From assembly GCA_003696875.1 (NCBI GenBank), contig RFHL01000503.1, positions 1 through 5,293 on the forward strand: DNA of 5,293 nucleotides, given 5' to 3'. The translations under genes and the position numbers were made by a program. This stretch comes from Bacteroidota bacterium. GTDB taxonomy: Bacteria; Bacteroidota; Bacteroidia; J057. The notes below the pieces were generated by a model, which worked only from the letters and a program-made list of their open reading frames with translations, searched no databases and was not told the origin of the DNA. This document shows, piece by piece, positions 1 through 5,293 of the stretch. Within the stretch, counting starts at the first letter, position 1. Every line of letters starts with the position of its first letter.

Positions 1-1
1 G

Positions 2-40
2 GTCATGGTCGATGGCGGCCTGACCCTGGCCCGGCTCTAG
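2..40 (+). CDS. 3' end of an upstream gene, possibly a short-chain dehydrogenase/reductase
   Basis: The window opens inside an open frame that ends at TAG 38-40 and reads VMVDGGLTLARL. A hydrophobic strand followed by V-D-G-G and a short tail is the usual C-terminus of classical short-chain dehydrogenases/reductases, where this strand sits near the subunit interface and the chain ends soon after. Only 12 residues are visible. The SDR call is therefore family resemblance and not proof, and neither substrate nor pathway can be given. The gene lies 64 bases upstream of lgt on the same strand. A GC-rich hairpin overlaps its stop codon. Confidence 0.5.
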   Translation, partial: VMVDGGLTLARL

Positions 41-59
41 GCCGGGCGATGCGGGCCCG
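29..59 (+). terminator. GC-rich hairpins over the upstream stop codon, possible weak terminator
   Basis: GCCCGGC (29-35) pairs perfectly with GCCGGGC (41-47) around the 5-base loop TCTAG, which contains most of the upstream stop codon. A second, mutually exclusive stem pairs CGGGC (43-47) with GCCCG (55-59) and is followed by ATTTG. Neither stem has a proper U-tract, so intrinsic termination would be inefficient. Read-through into lgt is possible. The pairing is seen directly; the terminator role is inferred. Confidence 0.3.
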
Positions 60-104
60 ATTTGCCTAGCTCCCCACAATATCAGATCTTGCGGGGCAGA
101 CATC

Positions 105-938
105 ATGCACCTACCCTTCATCATCACCTGGACGGCAGATCCGGTTCTCCTGGAACTGGGTCCCCTGCAGCTGCGCTGGTACGGCCTGCTCTTCGTGGCA
201 GGCTTTTACATCGGCTACCACATCATGAAGCGCATTTTCCGGGCCGAGGGCGCCCCGGAACAGCATCTGGATACCCTCCTGCTGCTGACGGCTGGGGGCA
301 CCCTGCTGGGGGCCCGACTGGGGCATGTCTTTTTCTACAACTGGTCCTACTACCAGGCGCATCTGCTGGAGATCCCCATGATCTGGAAGGGCGGGCTGGC
401 TAGCCACGGTGCCGCCTTCGGCCTCTTTCTGGCTTACTGGATCTTTGCGCGATTCGTGATCCGGCGGCCAGTCTTTTGGGTGACCGACCGGATGAGCATT
501 CCCATGGCCCTGGGCGGCTTTTTCATCCGGCTGGGCAATCTCATGAACCACGAGATCGTGGGCTTGCCCAGCGATCTGCCCTGGGCCTTTGTCTTTACCC
601 GCTATAGCGGGGAGGTTTTTCACGTGGCCCGGCACCCGGTGCAGCTGTATGAATCGCTGGCCTATCTGGGGATTTTTGCCTTCTTATTTTATCGGTATTG
701 GCGCGCTGGAGACGGCCATTTCCCGGGCCGGATTTCGGGCTGGTTTCTCGCCTTGCTGTTCGGGGCGCGCTTTGTGTTGGAATATTTCAAGACCAGTCAG
801 GCTCATTTCGACACCGGGGGCCTGCGCATGGGCCAATGGCTGAGCCTGCCTCTGATCGCGCTGGGGCTCTATTGGCTGTGGCGCTCGTACGCATCCCGCC
901 CCACCCAAACCAGGGAAAATCCTTCCTCTCCGTCCTAG
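105..938 (+). CDS. lgt: Prolipoprotein diacylglyceryl transferase (Lgt)
   Basis: Lgt is an inner-membrane enzyme that moves the diacylglyceryl group from phosphatidylglycerol to the lipobox cysteine of prolipoproteins. This is the first step of lipoprotein maturation, before signal peptidase II acts. The 277-residue product is of normal length and has about seven hydrophobic segments. Visible family motifs are RWYGL (Y26, the conserved periplasmic-side tyrosine), GGLASHG with H101, RLGNLMNHEIVG with R142, N145, E150 and G153, HPVQLYE (177-183), the R222/E226 pair in FGARFVLEYF, and MGQWLSLP near the C-terminus. Their spacing matches the essential residues of E. coli Lgt (Y26, H103, R143, N146, E151, G154, R239, E243), so the enzyme should be active. 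The ATG at 105 gives a full-length N-terminus. Only a weak GGGG (93-96) precedes it, fitting a lineage that rarely uses Shine-Dalgarno sites. Two probable substrates are encoded downstream in this window: the GH16 lipoprotein and the ABC adaptor. Confidence 0.97.
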   Translation: MHLPFIITWTADPVLLELGPLQLRWYGLLFVAGFYIGYHIMKRIFRAEGAPEQHLDTLLLLTAGGTLLGARLGHVFFYNWSYYQAHLLEIPMIWKGGLASHGAAFGLFLAYWIFARFVIRRPVFWVTDRMSIPMALGGFFIRLGNLMNHEIVGLPSDLPWAFVFTRYSGEVFHVARHPVQLYESLAYLGIFAFLFYRYWRAGDGHFPGRISGWFLALLFGARFVLEYFKTSQAHFDTGGLRMGQWLSLPLIALGLYWLWRSYASRPTQTRENPSSPS

Positions 939-942
939 TTCC

Positions 943-972
943 CTTGGGGACCCGTAAGCTTTTTGTATCTTG
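943..972 (+). promoter_or_regulatory. Possible Bacteroidota-type promoter for the GH16 gene
   Basis: CTTG (943-946) and TATCTTG (966-972) are separated by 19 bases. They loosely match the Bacteroidota sigma-A pattern of a -33 TTTG box and a -7 TAnnTTTG box. Transcription would begin near 980 and leave a leader of about 135 bases before the ATG at 1115. Both boxes are imperfect, and the match rests on reading by eye. The gap after lgt (939-1114, 176 bases) contains no convincing terminator, so read-through from lgt is the alternative. Confidence 0.3.
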
Positions 973-1044
973 AGAGAGGAAATCGTGCCAGAGCATGAGG
1001 ATCCATCCCCACTTTTTCTGAGTAAAAGGAACCTCTCTTTTGCG

Positions 1045-1060
1045 CCTCAGGCTCCTGAGG
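1045..1060. repeat. Perfect inverted repeat in the GH16 leader
   Basis: CCTCAGG (1045-1051) and CCTGAGG (1054-1060) form a perfect 7-base inverted repeat with a 2-base spacer. As RNA this would be a 6-bp stem with a 4-base loop. No T-run follows, so it is unlikely to be a terminator. It lies about 55 bases upstream of the preferred GH16 start and could be an operator or a leader hairpin. The symmetry is certain; any function is inference. Confidence 0.45.
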
Positions 1061-1114
1061 GCATTCGGTTTCCTGCGATCTTTGTTTCTCTCCTATCCCG
1101 CAAACTCCCCTCAC

Positions 1115-2311
1115 ATGAAAGTTCTGGTTCCTTGTCTCCTGGCTTTTGCCCTCGTCTGGATTGGCTGTAAAAGCGATCAGGTCGACCCTGCTTCTCCGCC
1201 TTTTCTGATCCTGAAGGATGTCTCCATAGAGGAAGGGAGCGAGCCCTTTATCCTGAATGTGGAGGCGACCCTGACCGAGGCTTCCGGTGAAGCCGTGACG
1301 CTACAGTATGAGACCGAAGCCGGCAAAGCGCTGGCCGGAGAAGATTTCGTGGCGGTGGCCCCGACGACCGTCACCATTCCCGCCGGCGTTACGGCGGTCA
1401 ATCTCCCCATTGAGATTCTGGGCGATACGCTCAGGGAAACCGATGAAGACTTTTTGGTTCGCATCTCTGGCGTCAGCGGTGCCCGCACCGCCGGAACGGA
1501 GTTTACGGTCACCCTACGCAACGACGACACCTTTGTGCCGGGCGAAGATGAGCCGGGTATTGGCTACCTCTCGCCGATGACCTACCCCGACTATGATCTG
1601 GTCTGGGAAGACGCCTTCAAGGGTTCGACCCTCAACACCGATGACTGGAATTACGAACTGGGTGATGGCTGCCCAAACCTCTGCGGTTGGGGGAATAACG
1701 AACTGCAATACTACACTGATCGGCCGGAAAACATCCGCCTGGAAGGTGGCAAGCTTATTATTGAAGCCCGGCAGGAATTCTTGAGTGGGAGTAACTACAC
1801 CTCAGCCCGGATTACGACCCAGGGCAAGCAGAGCTTTCGTTTTGGCCGGGTAGATATTCGAGCCAAACTTCCCGAAGGACAAGGCATTTGGCCTGCCCTC
1901 TGGATGCTGGGAGAAAGCATCACCACCGTCGGCTGGCCTGATTGTGGCGAAATCGACATCATGGAATTGGTGGGGCATGAGCCCTCGACGGTCCACGGCA
2001 CCATCCACTACGACGATGCGGGGGATTACAAATACTTTGGTCTGGGCACCACCCTGGATGATGGGAGCTTTCAGGACGAATACCACGTCTTTTCCATCAC
2101 CTGGGATGCCGAACGAATCCGCTGGTATGTCAACAACGAACAGTTTCACGAAGCCAACATCCAGTCCACCACGATGGGCGAGTTCCGGTCGCCTTTCTTC
2201 CTGATTTTCAATGTGGCAGTTGGCGGCAATTGGCCGGGCTTCCCGGATGCGACCACGCAGTTTCCCCAGCAGATGGTGGTGGACTATGTCCGGGTTTTTG
2301 AGGCGAAGTAG
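1115..2311 (+). CDS. Calx-beta/GH16 lipoprotein, probable endo-beta-1,3-glucanase (laminarinase)
   Basis: This is a predicted surface or periplasmic lipoprotein of 398 residues that hydrolyses beta-1,3- or mixed-linkage beta-glucan. Residues 1-18 form a lipoprotein signal peptide (M-K-V, hydrophobic core, then WIGC with C18 as the lipidation site). Residues about 30-138 resemble a Calx-beta domain, with the typical SIEEGSE opening, the AGEDFVAV and TIPAG segments, the ETDEDFLVRIS segment and the closing RNDD. A linker leads into a GH16 catalytic domain (about 158-398). It contains GCPNLCGWGNNELQYYT (185-201), IWPALWML (258-265), the catalytic motif GEIDIME with nucleophile E279, D281 and acid/base E284, NVAVGGNWPG (366-375) and the usual ending VDYVRVFE. 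These motifs fit bacterial laminarinases better than agarases or carrageenases, but the exact substrate is not proven. The frame can be extended upstream to a TTG at 1040. I prefer ATG 1115 because it places a clean signal peptide at the N-terminus. No T9SS C-terminal sorting domain is seen. The next gene starts 57 bases downstream and may be cotranscribed. Confidence 0.92.
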   Translation: MKVLVPCLLAFALVWIGCKSDQVDPASPPFLILKDVSIEEGSEPFILNVEATLTEASGEAVTLQYETEAGKALAGEDFVAVAPTTVTIPAGVTAVNLPIEILGDTLRETDEDFLVRISGVSGARTAGTEFTVTLRNDDTFVPGEDEPGIGYLSPMTYPDYDLVWEDAFKGSTLNTDDWNYELGDGCPNLCGWGNNELQYYTDRPENIRLEGGKLIIEARQEFLSGSNYTSARITTQGKQSFRFGRVDIRAKLPEGQGIWPALWMLGESITTVGWPDCGEIDIMELVGHEPSTVHGTIHYDDAGDYKYFGLGTTLDDGSFQDEYHVFSITWDAERIRWYVNNEQFHEANIQSTTMGEFRSPFFLIFNVAVGGNWPGFPDATTQFPQQMVVDYVRVFEAK

Positions 2312-2368
2312 CTCCTTGGACCAGGTAGGACCGGCTTCTTTTTTCCGTTTCCACCTTTTTTGCATCCC

Positions 2369-3964
2369 ATGATTAGATTGTTGCTGGCGGTCCTTTGTGG
2401 CCTTCCTCTTCTGCGCCTGCAGGCGCAGGCCGATGCGTCCTATGCCCCCTTGCGGGTCATGAGTTTTAACCTCCGCCTGAACGTAGAGGGAGACGGCTAC
2501 AACGCCTGGCCCCACCGTACCGGCCTGGTGGAGAGCATGATTCGTTTTCATCAGGTCGATCTGTTGGGAGTGCAGGAGGCCCGCCCCGGACAGATGGAGG
2601 ACCTGCAACGGATGCTGCCGGACTTCGCCTTTGAAGGGGTGGCCCGGGATACCGGTAGTTGGGGCGAATACTCGGCCATCTGGTACCGCCGCAGCCGCCT
2701 GGAGCGGCTGGAGGGAGGCACCTTCTGGTTGTCCGAAACGCCCGATCAGCCCGGCTCCCGCGGCTGGGACGCCGCCCTGCCCCGCATTGCCACCTGGGCC
2801 CGCCTGTGCGACCGGCGCAGTGACAAGTCCTTCCTGTTCGTCAACACCCACTTCGACCATCGCGGGGAGCAGGCCCGGGCCGAGAGTGCCCATTTGCTGC
2901 TGGAAAAGATCGAAAGTCTGGCTGGCCCCCTGGAGGCGGTGCTGCTGTCAGGGGATTTCAACGCCACCCCAGAGTCAGAGCCCATCCAGATCCTCACGGA
3001 TGTCGACAACCCGCAGCGCGTGTACGACCTGAGCCCATCTGCTTTACAGTCCGCGCACGGGCCGGCCAGCACCTGGAGTGGCTTTGCCTTTCCGGGGGAG
3101 CCGGGTCGCCGCATCGACTATCTCTTTGGGCGTGGCAACCTCACCTGCCTGCGCTACGGGACCCTGAGCGAATCCTGGAGCGGGCGCTTTCCCTCAGACC
3201 ACCTGCCTGTGCTGGCCGAGGTCCTGATCGACCCGCTGACACCCCTGCCCGCCGCCCATGCCCACAATGACTATACCCATGAGCGGCCGCTCTTCGACGC
3301 GTTGGACCAGGGCTTTACCAGTGTGGAAGCCGATGTCTGGCTGATAGATGGTACCCTCTATGTGTACCATGACAAGCCCCGCCGGCCCGATCCGGGCCAG
3401 ACGCTGGAACAACTCTATCTCGCGCCGCTCGCGGCGCGGGTGACGGCCCAGCAGGGCTGGGTATACCCGGGCTACCGCCCGCCGTTTTTTCTGATGATAG
3501 ACCTCAAGTCGGAGGCGGAGCCTACCTACGCGGCTTTGCACAAGCTGCTGGCCCGCTATGAATGGCTGCTGGATGGCAGCCAGCCGGGAGGCGTGCGGAT
3601 ATTCCTCTCCGGCAATCGGCCTATGGAAGCAGGGCAAGCGGACGGGGGACAGCTCGCCGGCCTGGATGGCCGGCCGGAGGACCTGGGGAAGGGCATTGCG
3701 GCTCAGCTGATGCCGGTCGTGAGCGAGCGCTATGGCAAGCTCTGTTCCTGGCGGGGGCAGGGGCTGCCCCCCGAGGCGGATACCGAGGCCTTGCGGGAAC
3801 TGGTGCAGGCCGCCCATGCCGAGGGCAAGAAGGTACGCCTCTGGGCAACCCCCGAATCCGAGGCCGTTTGGGCGTGGTTACAAACCCAGGGCGTAGACCT
3901 GATCAATACCGATGAGCTGACCCGCCTGCGGGCCTGGCTGATCCGGGGTCCGGAGGGCGAGTAA
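2369..3964 (+). CDS. Secreted fusion: EEP-family hydrolase plus Aim6-like GDPD/PI-PLC-superfamily domain
   Basis: This 531-residue exported protein has two phosphodiesterase-type domains. Residues 1-21 are a Sec signal peptide ending A-Q-A, with likely cleavage before D22. Residues about 28-287 are an endonuclease/exonuclease/phosphatase (DNase I-like) domain of the secreted COG3568 type. Its metal and catalytic motifs are intact: SFNLR (N34), QEA (E70), NTHFDH (H161), SGDFNA (D196, N198), RRIDYLF (D250) and SDHLPV (D277, H278). Residues about 290-525 resemble the GDPD/PI-PLC superfamily, closest by eye to fungal Aim6: AHAHNDY (H297/H299), RPLFDAL, SVEADVWL (E320, D322), YVYHD (H334), MIDLK (D378, K380) and a C-terminal VDLINTDEL. 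The substrate is unknown; a phosphodiester such as a phospholipid headgroup, glycerophosphodiester or nucleic acid is plausible. ATG 2369 is preferred over the in-frame TTG at 2360 because it starts the signal peptide directly. The gap to the GH16 gene (2312-2368) is T-rich, with no clear hairpin or promoter, so the two genes may share a transcript. No T9SS tag is visible. Confidence 0.88.
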   Translation: MIRLLLAVLCGLPLLRLQAQADASYAPLRVMSFNLRLNVEGDGYNAWPHRTGLVESMIRFHQVDLLGVQEARPGQMEDLQRMLPDFAFEGVARDTGSWGEYSAIWYRRSRLERLEGGTFWLSETPDQPGSRGWDAALPRIATWARLCDRRSDKSFLFVNTHFDHRGEQARAESAHLLLEKIESLAGPLEAVLLSGDFNATPESEPIQILTDVDNPQRVYDLSPSALQSAHGPASTWSGFAFPGEPGRRIDYLFGRGNLTCLRYGTLSESWSGRFPSDHLPVLAEVLIDPLTPLPAAHAHNDYTHERPLFDALDQGFTSVEADVWLIDGTLYVYHDKPRRPDPGQTLEQLYLAPLAARVTAQQGWVYPGYRPPFFLMIDLKSEAEPTYAALHKLLARYEWLLDGSQPGGVRIFLSGNRPMEAGQADGGQLAGLDGRPEDLGKGIAAQLMPVVSERYGKLCSWRGQGLPPEADTEALRELVQAAHAEGKKVRLWATPESEAVWAWLQTQGVDLINTDELTRLRAWLIRGPEGE

Positions 3965-4025
3965 TTCTGACGAGTGCTTTATCAGCCAATCGGCGGCTTT
4001 TACCCTGGGATGAGTTTCTGTTGGA

Positions 4026-4052
4026 TTCCCCCTTGGGGAAAATTTTACTTTT
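4026..4052 (+). terminator. Probable rho-independent terminator after the EEP-GDPD gene
   Basis: TTCCCC (4026-4031) pairs perfectly with GGGGAA (4035-4040) around a 3-base loop. A T-rich tract follows, with TTTT at 4043-4046 and at 4049-4052. The hairpin lies 61 bases beyond the stop codon at 3962-3964. A weaker candidate sits closer: AGCC (3984-3987) pairs with GGCT (3995-3998) and runs into TTTT. The stems are short, so efficiency is uncertain. Position and strand fit the end of the GH16/EEP-GDPD transcript and separate it from the ABC unit. Confidence 0.5.
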
Positions 4053-4064
4053 CTGCCTGAACAA

Positions 4065-4099
4065 TTGTAGTCTAAAATACGTTTTCGTCTTATAATTTG
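4065..4099 (+). promoter_or_regulatory. Probable promoter of the ABC exporter unit
   Basis: About 90 bases before the ABC ATPase gene are strikingly AT-rich compared with the coding DNA. Within them TTG (4065-4067) lies 23 bases before TATAATTTG (4091-4099). That element contains both a TATAAT hexamer and a near match to the Bacteroidota -7 box TAnnTTTG. Transcription would start near 4105 and give a very short leader before the GTG at 4129. The -33 box is only a partial match. Confidence 0.42.
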
Positions 4100-4128
4100 A
4101 TTTTATATACGCAAACATATAATTTTCT

Positions 4129-4836
4129 GTGTCCACACCCACCCCAGTTGCCCAGGTAATCGGTGCGAGTAAGTCGTACCAGACCGGTGACCAAACCATT
4201 ACGGCGCTCCATCCGACCGACTTCAAGCTGTATCCGGGTGAGCTCACCCTGATCGTAGGTCCTTCTGGCTCAGGCAAGACGACCCTGCTGTCCCTGCTAG
4301 GCTGCGTCATTTACCCGACCCAGGGAGAGGTTGTCGTCACGGGACGGGCGATTTCCCGCCTCAAAAAGCGCGAGTTGGCCAAGGTACGCCTGCGCAACAT
4401 TGGCTTTGTTTTCCAGAGTTTTAACCTGATCCAGCCCTTTACGGCGGAAGAAAATGTCATGCTCCCGCTGCGGCTGATGGGCTTACCAGAGTCGGAAGTC
4501 CGAAGCCGTGCCCATGAGGCTATGGAGACCGTGGGCATGCTGGATCGCCGCCGGCAATTGCCCAAGCAGCTCTCAGGTGGCCAACAGCAGCGCATAGCCA
4601 TCGCCCGGGCGCTGGTCACCAAGCCCGTGCTGATGCTTTGTGATGAGCCTACGGCGGCCTTGGACCCCCGTTCCATTTCCGTGGTGATGGAGGAGCTCAA
4701 GGAACTGACGGAGCAGGGCATGGCACTGGCCGTAGTTACCCATGATATGCGGCTGCGCAGCTATGCCGATCGCATCATCTATGTCAACGAAGGCCACGTG
4801 TCCGACACGCCTTTTGAGGACGATCTCTTGCATTGA
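4129..4836 (+). CDS. ABC transporter ATP-binding protein, DevA/MacB/LolD-type exporter ATPase
   Basis: This 235-residue cytoplasmic nucleotide-binding subunit powers an export-type ABC transporter. All ATPase motifs are intact: Walker A GPSGSGKTT (44-52), Q-loop FQSFNL (Q96), signature LSGGQQQR (148-155), Walker B VLMLCDEPT (D172, E173), D-loop ALDP (177-180) and H-loop VTHD (H205). The length, the LLGCVIYPTQGEV segment after Walker A and the LRNIGFVFQSFNL context place it in the MacB/LolD/DevA group, which works with FtsX/MacB-type permeases. The gene starts with GTG. An in-frame TAA lies at 4120-4122, and no ATG occurs before the conserved N-terminal strand, so GTG 4129 is the only start giving a complete domain. 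No Shine-Dalgarno is seen. A membrane-fusion adaptor gene begins 29 bases downstream, and the order ATPase-adaptor suggests a permease next. That supports a DevBCA- or MacAB-like tripartite system. The exported substrate cannot be read from this subunit. Confidence 0.95.
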   Translation: MSTPTPVAQVIGASKSYQTGDQTITALHPTDFKLYPGELTLIVGPSGSGKTTLLSLLGCVIYPTQGEVVVTGRAISRLKKRELAKVRLRNIGFVFQSFNLIQPFTAEENVMLPLRLMGLPESEVRSRAHEAMETVGMLDRRRQLPKQLSGGQQQRIAIARALVTKPVLMLCDEPTAALDPRSISVVMEELKELTEQGMALAVVTHDMRLRSYADRIIYVNEGHVSDTPFEDDLLH

Positions 4837-4865
4837 CGACTTCCATCTGATCCATTTTCACCTTC

Positions 4866-5293
4866 ATGTTTATGGCAATCTTTTCTTTGAAACGCGCTTT
4901 GTCTGGGGCCTTATCTTTGCTGATGACCCTTGGGCTGCTGGTTTTTTCTGCTTGTGGGGAAGCTGACCCGGCAGCGGCAAAGACGGCCCCTGAGGGGCCT
5001 GCTCAGCAGCTTGCAGACCCGGCAGACAGCATACAGGCGGTGTATGGCATTGGCCGGGTGGAGCCAGCCGAGGAGATTCTGACCCTGGCCAGTGAAACCG
5101 GCGGCATCATCCGGAACGTAGCGGTGACCGAGGGCGAATCGGTGCAGGCTGGGGCCCTCTTGATGGCCCTGGATCAGGATTTGGTGCAGGCCCGCTTGAC
5201 GGAGGCGGAGCGGCGGCTCCAAACCCAGGAAGCTCAGGTTGCAACTGACGAAACTGCTCTGGAGACGGCCCGGATTCGACTGAAGGGGCTGGA
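4866..5293 (+). CDS. HlyD/DevB-like membrane-fusion adaptor lipoprotein, 3' truncated by the window
   Basis: An open frame of 142 complete codons runs off the window end. It is the periplasmic adaptor that would link the ABC exporter to an outer-membrane channel. Residues 1-30 are a lipoprotein signal peptide: basic K9-R10, a hydrophobic core, then FSAC with C30 as the lipidation site. After a low-complexity A/P/E-rich linker (about 31-55) comes YGIGRVEPAEEILTL (60-74), then a barrel-sandwich/lipoyl half with GGIIRNVAVTEGESVQAG (79-96) and LLMALDQ (98-104). A Glu/Gln/Ala-rich helix follows from about 106, presumably the first arm of the coiled-coil hairpin. The G-x-G-R-V-E-P pattern before the lipoyl half recalls DevB-type adaptors. 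Starts at ATG 4866 and ATG 4872 are both possible (C30 or C28), and no Shine-Dalgarno separates them. It lies 29 bases after the ABC ATPase stop and is almost certainly in the same operon. Family assignment is strong; the exported cargo is unknown. Confidence 0.87.
   Translation, partial: MFMAIFSLKRALSGALSLLMTLGLLVFSACGEADPAAAKTAPEGPAQQLADPADSIQAVYGIGRVEPAEEILTLASETGGIIRNVAVTEGESVQAGALLMALDQDLVQARLTEAERRLQTQEAQVATDETALETARIRLKGL

Noticed and set aside
62..403. 113-codon frame overlapping the start of lgt
   Set aside because: It is the +1/+2 shadow of lgt. It is rich in Pro/Gly/Arg/His with no domain, whereas lgt shows all family motifs.
941..950. CCCTTGGGGA occurring at 941-950 and again at 4030-4039, each after a gene
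   Set aside because: Several shared 10-mers are expected by chance in a window of this size. The first copy has only a 4-bp stem and no close T-tract, so a common terminator element is not supported.
1040..1114. N-terminal extension of the GH16 protein from TTG 1040
   Set aside because: It would place 25 basic/hydrophobic residues before a complete lipoprotein signal peptide that begins at ATG 1115, and would include the 1045-1060 inverted repeat in coding sequence.
2312..2368. T-rich gap between the GH16 and EEP-GDPD genes considered as a terminator
   Set aside because: T-runs are present at about 2338-2344 and 2355-2361, but no stable hairpin precedes them. GGACC occurs twice as a direct repeat, not an inverted one.
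1802..2893. 363-codon open frame on the minus strand, antisense to the GH16 and EEP genes
   Set aside because: It runs antisense through two strongly supported genes and the gap between them. Its translation has no recognisable domain, and long antisense frames are expected in GC-rich DNA with biased third codon positions.
3194..3817. 207-codon minus-strand frame inside the EEP-GDPD gene
   Set aside because: It is antisense to a gene with conserved motifs in both domains, with no recognisable features of its own.
1..5293. Mobile element, CRISPR array, tRNA/rRNA or toxin-antitoxin genes
   Set aside because: On reading both strands I saw no transposase or integrase motifs, no regularly spaced repeats, no tRNA-like cloverleaf and no paired small genes.

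Overview
The window is GC-rich and densely coding. All recognisable genes lie on the + strand, with short AT-rich or T-rich gaps between them. Most starts lack a Shine-Dalgarno sequence. Two proteins carry lipoprotein signal peptides, one carries a Sec signal peptide, and the GH16/Calx-beta lipoprotein and Aim6-like hydrolase are of types common in marine or polysaccharide-degrading Bacteroidota. I therefore infer a GC-rich member of the Bacteroidota (Saprospiria/Lewinella-like or a neighbouring lineage). No rRNA or other phylogenetic marker is present, so this is an inference only.

Layout: 2-40 is the last 12 codons of an upstream gene, with a tail resembling short-chain dehydrogenases. 105-938 is lgt, prolipoprotein diacylglyceryl transferase, with all the key residues in place. 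1115-2311 encodes a lipoprotein with a Calx-beta domain followed by a laminarinase-type GH16 catalytic domain. 2369-3964 encodes a secreted two-domain protein: an endonuclease/exonuclease/phosphatase (EEP) domain fused to a GDPD/PI-PLC-superfamily domain of the Aim6 type. An AT-rich gap (3965-4128) with a terminator-like hairpin and a promoter-like element separates this block from a second unit. That unit holds an ABC exporter ATPase (4129-4836, GTG start) and the N-terminal part of a lipoprotein membrane-fusion adaptor (4866 to the window end). Its permease is probably just downstream.

How the genes may work together: Lgt lipidates lipobox cysteines, and its substrates would include the GH16 lipoprotein and the ABC adaptor encoded here. 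The GH16 enzyme and the EEP-GDPD protein are adjacent and both exported. They may form a small extracellular scavenging unit for glucan and for phosphodiester or phospholipid material, but no SusC/SusD pair, regulator or sugar transporter is visible to prove a utilisation locus. The ABC-adaptor pair is a separate DevBCA/MacAB-like export system.

The most notable item is the EEP plus Aim6-like domain fusion. I see no mobile element, CRISPR array, tRNA or rRNA, and no gap longer than 300 bases without a gene. I do not see strong evidence for a wholly new multi-gene system.
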